Source of the DNA: Chytridium lagenaria
Taxonomy: Eukaryota > Chytridiomycota > Chytridiomycetes > Chytridiales > Chytridiaceae
Direction of reading: 5' to 3'
Assembly: GCA_025449115.1 (NCBI GenBank)
Contig: JAHLKC010000248.1
Span: 1-29,903 of the forward strand
Length of the DNA: 29,903 bases
In this document: piece by piece, positions 17,909 through 29,903 of the stretch
How positions within the stretch are numbered: the stretch's first letter is position 1
Layout of the letters: each line of letters begins with the position of its first letter
The notes under the pieces: generated by a model
The model's input: only the letters and a program-made list of their open reading frames with translations
The model's database searches: none
Told to the model about the DNA's origin: nothing
Position numbers and translations under genes: made by a program

Positions 17909-20845
17909 TTAAAAATATAACGATGCAGCAAATACAATATCCCTTCGAATAAGCTCAGCAGCCTCCTCCATCTTTCGATGTAGACCTGCATCCCCGATAA
18001 TTTTTGACGCACCCCGTACTTCACGACAGGTCTCATCCAGTCGAACAATACATCTAACAATAGATCCTAATATATACATTAATTGGGAGAAAGATTTTTG
18101 ATTATCTTACCTTCAAGTACATCCGTAAGATCCGTAATTTCTTTGAACGACATCCCCCGTGCCCACTCATAAACAACCTCAACAAGCCCAAACTTGAGTC
18201 CTGAAAACGCATCGTCCGTGCGAAGATCAACGCGACACGCCTGCTGCACTTCCCAAACTTTCAAAGCGATCGTTTTTATCTCATCTACGCCCCTTTGAAG
18301 GTTTGGTGAAAGATTGGGCTGACTCGCGTTTTTCTCCTGGAATACAAAACAGGATAAAAGTGCAACAATCTCTGCCGGCTCATATTCGGCCAGGAAATTG
18401 TTCAGGATAAGCTCTGTGAGAATGAGTTCATCGGCGGTGTTGATCTAAAAACGAATTAAATTCCTCGCAGTTAGGGGATGTACAGTACCTCGCATGCAAC
18501 TCTTCCCTTTAATTGAACGGTTCCGATTTCGTCGATGTACTTCATTTCCTTTAGTACCTCGATTCTTTGCTGGTATTCGGGCAACAGCTCTAGATTCTGA
18601 TCGGAGATCGTAAAAGCCAAATCAGCGACCCGTGCCTCAAGCTGTTTTTGCGTATGGATCATAGCATACTATGGGTAATGAAATAAGTACTTTGTCAGAA
18701 TGAGAGAATATCATACATGGCTGACAAGATCAGGGCATCGAATACACCTAAAGAGTGACAGATCGGAAACTAGGGATGCCTTTTCTCTGAACTTCTCCTG
18801 GAAATCAAGCTCTCGGATTTTGGACCAGTCGCTTTCGTCAAAGTTACCTGATGATTGTTGTTATACATATATGCAAAAATCGTAATTACGCTTACCACTG
18901 CTAGCAACGTGAGCTGCAATCTTTCTTAACATTTCCAAAGCCTTTGCAGTTTCGAGTTCATTTTTGGTATCTGTAATGGCATCAAAATCGAACTACGGAA
19001 GAAATGAAAAAAGTTAAAAAACATTTGCAAAAAAAAGTATGAATGACAAGGTCCTTGCGACGACAGCAAAAACCGTGAAAATAATAATAATAATGAAATA
19101 ACGATCAAAAAAATCAGACCTTGACAGTGTGTTTTGTAACCACAAAAATATCTGTATAGGGAAGACTTGCAACTTCAGCAACGGCTGTTGACGACTCTGG
19201 ATTTGTTATCGCAGTCAACGGTAACGGCGCCAGATCTTAACGAGGCCACAATATTAGAAATACGGAAACACTTATCGGGAACCATAACCAAAAGCTCACC
19301 AGATTCATCAAACACAACCTTCGCCTCTCCCTTTTTCTCAACAAGTAACAAAAACACAAAGGGCTTCCCACCTCTCCCAACATCCGCTCTCGCAACTTCA
19401 CCCACCGCCATTCCCATCCCAGAAGCAACCATCCCTTGCTGGAGAATAATAGCCAATGTATTCCTATAAAAGCCGCTGTTCACTATCACAACTCTTCCGG
19501 GTACAAGTGATCTTGCTCCAGCCGGTGTTCGAAGAAGCCTTTCACGAAGCTCATGATTTAAAAGCATGATCCGCGCAGACAAGTCGTAAAACGGTGAAAT
19601 GCTGTCAGCACAGATCCCGCATTCGAGCTTCTTAATCGTCGAAAGCTTTTTAGCACTCTACAGGATGTTATGGTCAGCGGAAATAAACAGGGGAAGTAAC
19701 CTCATCGTATTTCATTTGCTGTTCGGGAAGGAGCTTCTGTGCGGAATTTTCGGAGAAACTGCGCTTAATCATCTCCTCGACCTTAAGCGCCTCAACTCGG
19801 AGGAGGTTTAGAATCATGGTGTATGTGAGGCGGAATTGACTTTCGAGTTTTGTGGGCTTTCCAAGAATCATTTGTGATAATGTCCCTTGCTAATTCTGGA
19901 TTAACGGTGAATAATTGTCATACCAACCTCGGGGATATCTTCGTTGCAAGCTATAATCACCACTCCTGTATCATCGAGCCCACGTCGACCAGCACGACCT
20001 GACATTTGTGTGTATTCACCTTTGAACGTATAAGTATGTAATGAAGAAAGGCATCTAATCAAACCCTACCAGGCAGCAACTCCCTAAAGCTCCTTCCATC
20101 ATGCTTCCGGATCATTGAGAATACAACTGCTCTTGCGGGTGCATTTACACCCATAGCAAAAGTTTCCGTCGCGAAAAGCACTTTAACTAATCCTCGCGTA
20201 AAGAGGATCTCCACCATCTCCTTGATAATTGGAAGCTGACCACCATGATGAACCGCGATACCTCGCCCAAGTAATTCTCGTATTCTAAGAACCTGAGGAA
20301 GTTCTCTGTCGGTACCTTAGACAAAACGATGTCATGACTCCATCCAAAATGTGGTGAGAAAAAATATACCTTTTAACCTTGAAAGACTTCGTTCAATAAA
20401 AACGTGAATTTCGCTCTTCTCTGCGGCCCCGCCTGTGAGGTCCATATTCACTAGCACATTGGCATACTCTTCACACTTTTTTTTTGAAAACGAGAACACG
20501 ATGACCGGAAGAAGGCTTCTCTTCTTTAATAGTCCAATCAAAGAGATGTAAGTATTTCGGTCCTATAAGAAAAAACAATCAGCCTGATTCACAACATCTC
20601 TGCTTACGGCAAGATCTCTACTAAAGCTATTCGAACCTCCTCCTCCACTGTAGCCACCTCGGCTACTTCCTGCGTTAGAATTTGAGCCACGGGCGCCTCT
20701 TTGCCCTCCTCGACCGCCACGACCACCATCACCTCGCCCAGTCGGTCTTGCATCCTTTTTCGCTTCAGCTCTTTTAGAGCTAGGAAGGTTATCGTAAGCC
20801 GCCTTCCACCTTAACATAAGTTAGATATTGTAACATGACCTCTCC

Positions 20846-20876
<31 letters not shown>

Positions 20877-23138
20877 AAAAAAAAAGGAGGAAAAGAAAAA
20901 TGGACGGCGCTTTATACCCTGTTGCGAGAAACTTCTTGTCCGGGCCAACAATCTTGTATATATCTTTTTCAACAAAAAGATGATGCTCAAGAGGAACAGG
21001 CCGTTTCAAAGTTGAAATAACATAGATGTCTTTACGTTTAGTACGGCTGCGGCGAGAAGCGTTATACGTCGAAAAGTAGCAAGCTAAAGCAAGAACAACT
21101 TACCCAACCCAATCTGCAAATTCTTTCGTATTAGGAACAGTTGCCGAAAGTAGAATAAAGGTCACATGGGCGGGTAACATAATAATGACCTCTTCCCAAA
21201 CGACACCACGCTAAGATACATATCAGTATCTTCGTTGTAGAAATTCAATAAATACCTCAATATCGTTGACATAGTGGACTTCATCAAATATAACGAACTC
21301 GACATCTCGAATCAAATCTGCACCACGATACAACATACTTCGCAGAATCTCCGTTGTCATGATAAGGCAAGACGCTTCAGGGCGTATTTGAACGTCACCA
21401 GTGAGAATTCCTACATCCTCGAAGACATTTTTGAAATCGCGGAATTTTTGGTTGGAGAGGGCTTTAATGGGTGATGTATAGATAGCTCTTGGTTAACGTT
21501 AGCGACATGCACTATTATACCCGAGAATTCCTACCGTGTCATATGCTTTTGGGCGAGAGCGATTGCGTATTCAGCCACCACCGTTTTTCCAGCAGAGGTG
21601 TGGGCTGCAACAAAAACACTGTCACCGTTTTCCAGATGAAATACGGCGCGTTTTTGGAAAAGATCAAGTTCAAAGTTATACTGCAACAAAGACTTTAACA
21701 CCTGAAGCCACGCAAAACTGGGAGAGCAGTACTAAGCTTACTTTGTGAGCCATATCGGGAACCTTTTCGTGGAATTCTGGGAATGGTGCATTGACGTCCA
21801 CGACATGAGCCCATTCCTTGTGCTTGAAGCCGTCTTTAACGGGTTGCTTAAGCGGTTGCACGAGGGGCTCAGATTCAGGTAGAATGTCATCAATCTCCTT
21901 AGATTGCGGTTTTGCGAAATCGACGGCGTCGGGTGCAGACACCTTTAAGAGCAAGTAAGAATAATACATCGAATGATTTTCCTCACCAATAGTTCCTCAG
22001 AGGAAGAAACATCCTTTACGTCGTCAAACATCTTGAAATCATCGTCATCACCAAACAAGAGATCGTTGATGTCCAAAGTTTTCGACCCCTCGACGAATGT
22101 ATCTGAGGAAAAGAATTACAAAATTGTAAAAAGAGAGGCAAACAGAAAGTACATACCTGGAATGGCCAATCCACGGTCAAGACCTGGAGGAACCTTTTTC
22201 AAACCCTCTGAAAAAAAGAGTATCTTCAATTTCAAATTCTTAAGTAAGAATGCTCACCAGAATCAAGCTTAAATAGTCGTTCAACATCCTCCATTACGAG
22301 TTGATTTGACGTCAAATTTCCCGCAATATCTTCCAAACCACCTAAATCAAATCAGTAAAGTCCATGAAACTGTGCTGAAGAAGAATATCTTACCCGGAAG
22401 AAACGGCATATGCGACGATTTTCCCCGAACATAATCATTCCTCCCAGAAGTCTCCCGTTGGAAAGATAACGAAGTTTTAGAATTCATCGTAGTGTCCGCA
22501 AGATCCTGCGATTATCAGAATCCCATTTCGCTGCACAACCGCAAACCTCCTCAAAGCTATCCAGAATCAATTCCTCGGTCCAAAGATCTCTCTCTATATC
22601 CAATACAGTTCTAAACCCAGACGTTGGCACAACAAAGCATTTCTCAAGGTCCACATCCCTCGGTATAATCCTACCATGAGCGTTATGATTGCCAAGTAGC
22701 CTCGTATTGAATACCTCTGCACATGATCGAGCATGTTTTGATCGTAAGCTCGTGATGGCGTGAGATGCGACTCGACAATCTCATCTGCGAGGTTCCCATC
22801 TTCGAATGGGCCTAGCCCAAATGGCATCTACAAAATATTTAAGCGAGTCATGATATATTTATTTCGTGGTATATATGTAGTTTGCCATAATTTAGGAGAA
22901 ACGAACTTACATCATTGACTGCTGGAATCTTTCTCAATGGATCATGCCTAGACCGCTTGGAGACAAGCTTATGTCTTCCAAGACGCCCCACCGTGAAAGC
23001 ATGAAACGAACTTCATGCTCTATATGGATATCTTGTCCAAAATTAGCGCCTATTGTTCAAAATTCAGTTCTTATTCTCACCTGCAGGAGGATAAGACTCG
23101 AGCTGGTCGAGCTCTTCCAAGAATTTGTCCATGTCCAT
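17909..23138 (-). CDS. SKI2: SKI2-type DExH RNA helicase (cytoplasmic exosome cofactor), many exons
   Basis: SKI2 unwinds RNA and feeds it, as part of the Ski complex, to the cytoplasmic exosome for 3'-5' decay. About 1,250-1,300 residues can be read. Motifs on the minus strand: Walker A AHTSAGKT (about 21600), DEVHYVND box (about 21275), LLSATVPNT (about 21155), [14 protein letters not shown] (about 20160), and motif [17 protein letters not shown] (about 20000). [21 protein letters not shown] and the C-terminal DEVxExREV and [12 protein letters not shown] are diagnostic of SKI2 rather than MTR4. The arch insertion is Gly/Arg-rich (20640-20760). The stop at 17909 overlaps an AATAAA. Two possible frame slips are near 19238 and 22980. 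The start is the first ATG in the continuous frame; in-frame coding continues upstream across a good splice site (to about 23370) but without an ATG, so the true start is unresolved. Confidence 0.9.
20640..20760 (-). other. RGG-rich segment in the SKI2 arch insertion
   Basis: The codons here give repeated Arg-Gly-Gly and Gly-Gly units followed by Ser-rich sequence. Similar Gly/Arg-rich stretches are known in the insertion of yeast Ski2 and bind RNA. It lies in the exon between the stretch containing [14 protein letters not shown] and the one beginning the second RecA domain. Confidence 0.7.
20846..20874. repeat. Run of 29 A (T29 on the coding strand)
   Basis: It lies inside a SKI2 intron on the coding strand as a long T tract, followed by more T-rich sequence before the acceptor near 20820. 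Runs of this length are often miscounted in sequencing. Confidence 0.9.
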
Positions 23139-23961
23139 TTGTGATCGTCTGTAAAAAGTTACAAGATGACAAGCACACCAACACTTACCCCGAAAGCAAA
23201 CCCTTTGGTCGCTCACCACTTTGCAGCCATCTGGGAAGGAGGCTTTCGAGCAAAAGTGATTGTTGTAAGAGAAACAAAAGAGGACTTGAAACCCGCAGGG
23301 TAGCAACTCCAGGCCCAAATTCAGCTCAACACCATGCTTCGCAGCAAAAGACACATCAATTCCTACGCTGGCCCTTCTTATCTCAAAAAACGCCCCCAGA
23401 AAGCTGCCCCTGCACTATATAATTATTACCGTCTTGCACTAAACTCCAGCCCGCCAGAAAGATCGAAAGATAGCCCAGCACCCCCACATTCAGCTCCCTT
23501 TCTAATGATTGACTGTGATGGCCTTGCTTGAATGCATGCTGTACCTATTTTTAAAAGTGTAAGATATAAGAAAAGCAAAGAAGATAGATTCTTGCTTAAC
23601 ATTTCACGAGCAAATTCGATCGTTACTGCAAATGCACTCCAAAAGGAATGAGGAATGAGGATGTCCTCGCGTAATTATAAAATATTTAACTAAAAAAAAC
23701 AGAAACAAAAAAAAAAAAAGAGAAAAGCTAGAAACAAACGCCTCAGGCGATAAAAATGTTAAGTGTCATGATTACCGTAACGAGACCACGCTTTCCGCAG
23801 TATATCACATTTGCATATTGCGGCTGAAGTCATCAAATTATTGCCATGTAATGTAAGGAATTTACTTTCTTATTCGCAGAAGTAAATACTGGCTGAAGAA
23901 AAAGGAAGGTAATGACTAATGAAACATGATTTATTTCCTCTTCCTGGACATAAAAATCCTA
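23139..23961. other. Region between SKI2 and the ABC transporter, uncertain coding content
   Basis: The left part (23160-23372) may hold one or two 5' exons of SKI2: a GTAAGT donor near 23188 joins in frame to the MDMD exon. The same stretch has a plus-strand frame at 23334-23531 (65 residues, basic N-terminus starting MLRSKRHINSYAG) that could be a small divergent gene. Both cannot be fully right. From 23535 to 23961 there is only AT-rich sequence, with a run of A at 23708-23719. Confidence 0.4.
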
Positions 23962-29484
<5,523 letters not shown>

Positions 29485-29903
29485 AAGAGGACTGGTCTCT
29501 CCTATGATGGAGCTGCTGGATGTATCCCTTGGTCGCCGGTTGGTGATGGATGGCAGCCGAACCAATAATGTAGATCATGGACAAAATGCGGAGACTGGCC
29601 GAGCCAATTTCAAGAAGACCCAGTTTGCGGACGACACGCATGCCATGGCATTGACAGGCATGAGAGGATGAAAGAGAAAATAATTTGGATGGTACAGTGC
29701 GTGTCGCTGGATAGAATGGCGTCCTTCCTCTCGTTGTTTCAGGCCTTTCTTTTATTTGAACTTTCGCGGCTTTTCTTTGACACGAATTTAAAATACGTAA
29801 AATCTTCACCACGAATAAAAGGCCCAACGCCTACATTACCAGTAAAGGGTGGATTTCGTCACAAAGAGCTGAGCGAATGCACCTGCTGAAGTGGTGGTGG
29901 TCG

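Noticed and set aside
29485..29827. Long N-terminal extension of the ABC transporter
   Set aside because: Hydrophobic-looking frames exist, but the frame continuous with the coding exon has a TGA at 29575-29577 and no clear splice site. The first clean ATG at 29484 was used, with the extension left open.

Overview
The window is eukaryotic nuclear DNA from a fungus or fungus-like organism. Genes carry many short GT-AG introns (about 30 to 330 nt), the standard code reads through all exons, and the two large genes are a SKI2-type exosome helicase and a full-length ABCC transporter. A homologue of the animal coiled-coil protein LEKR1 and secreted von Willebrand factor D (VWD) proteins point to a flagellated, zoosporic lineage. 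My best guess is Chytridiomycota; this is inference, since no rRNA or mitochondrial marker is present.

Layout, left to right. 691-3460 (-): LEKR1-like coiled-coil protein in about ten exons. 4037-6082 (-): His/Gln-rich protein with a long hydrophobic hairpin and a C-terminal GNAT acetyltransferase domain. 6648-7226 (-) and 7830-8461 (-): two tandem cytosolic thioredoxins with identical intron positions and phases. 8994-9921 (-): secreted protein with two lectin-like modules. 10203-11043 (-) and 14654-15490 (+): two nearly identical copies of a secreted, cysteine-free protein built from about 17 repeats of 14 residues (GNxAxxQxN pattern). 11762-13852 (+) and 16012-17588 (-): two paralogous secreted VWD proteins, the first with a long Pro-Val/Pro-Ala tail. 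17909-23138 (-): SKI2 RNA helicase. 23962-29484 (-): ABCC/MRP-type transporter.

The section 8994-17588 is an island of secreted, probably cell-surface or matrix proteins: the lectin-like gene, then repeat protein, VWD, repeat protein, VWD. Both repeat-protein genes and the first VWD gene have a TATA box about 90-100 nt before the ATG. This island is the most interesting part of the window. The flanking genes have housekeeping roles (redox, RNA decay, transport, cilium-associated).

A caution: many genes left of about 14 kb contain single-base insertions or deletions that break the frame while the coding signal continues in another frame. They occur even in conserved genes such as the second thioredoxin. 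Right of 14 kb they are rare. This looks more like uneven sequence accuracy than genuine pseudogenes, but the broken repeat-protein copy and broken VWD copy could be real pseudogenes. CDS spans below are genomic extents including introns; exon limits are given where splice signals were clear.
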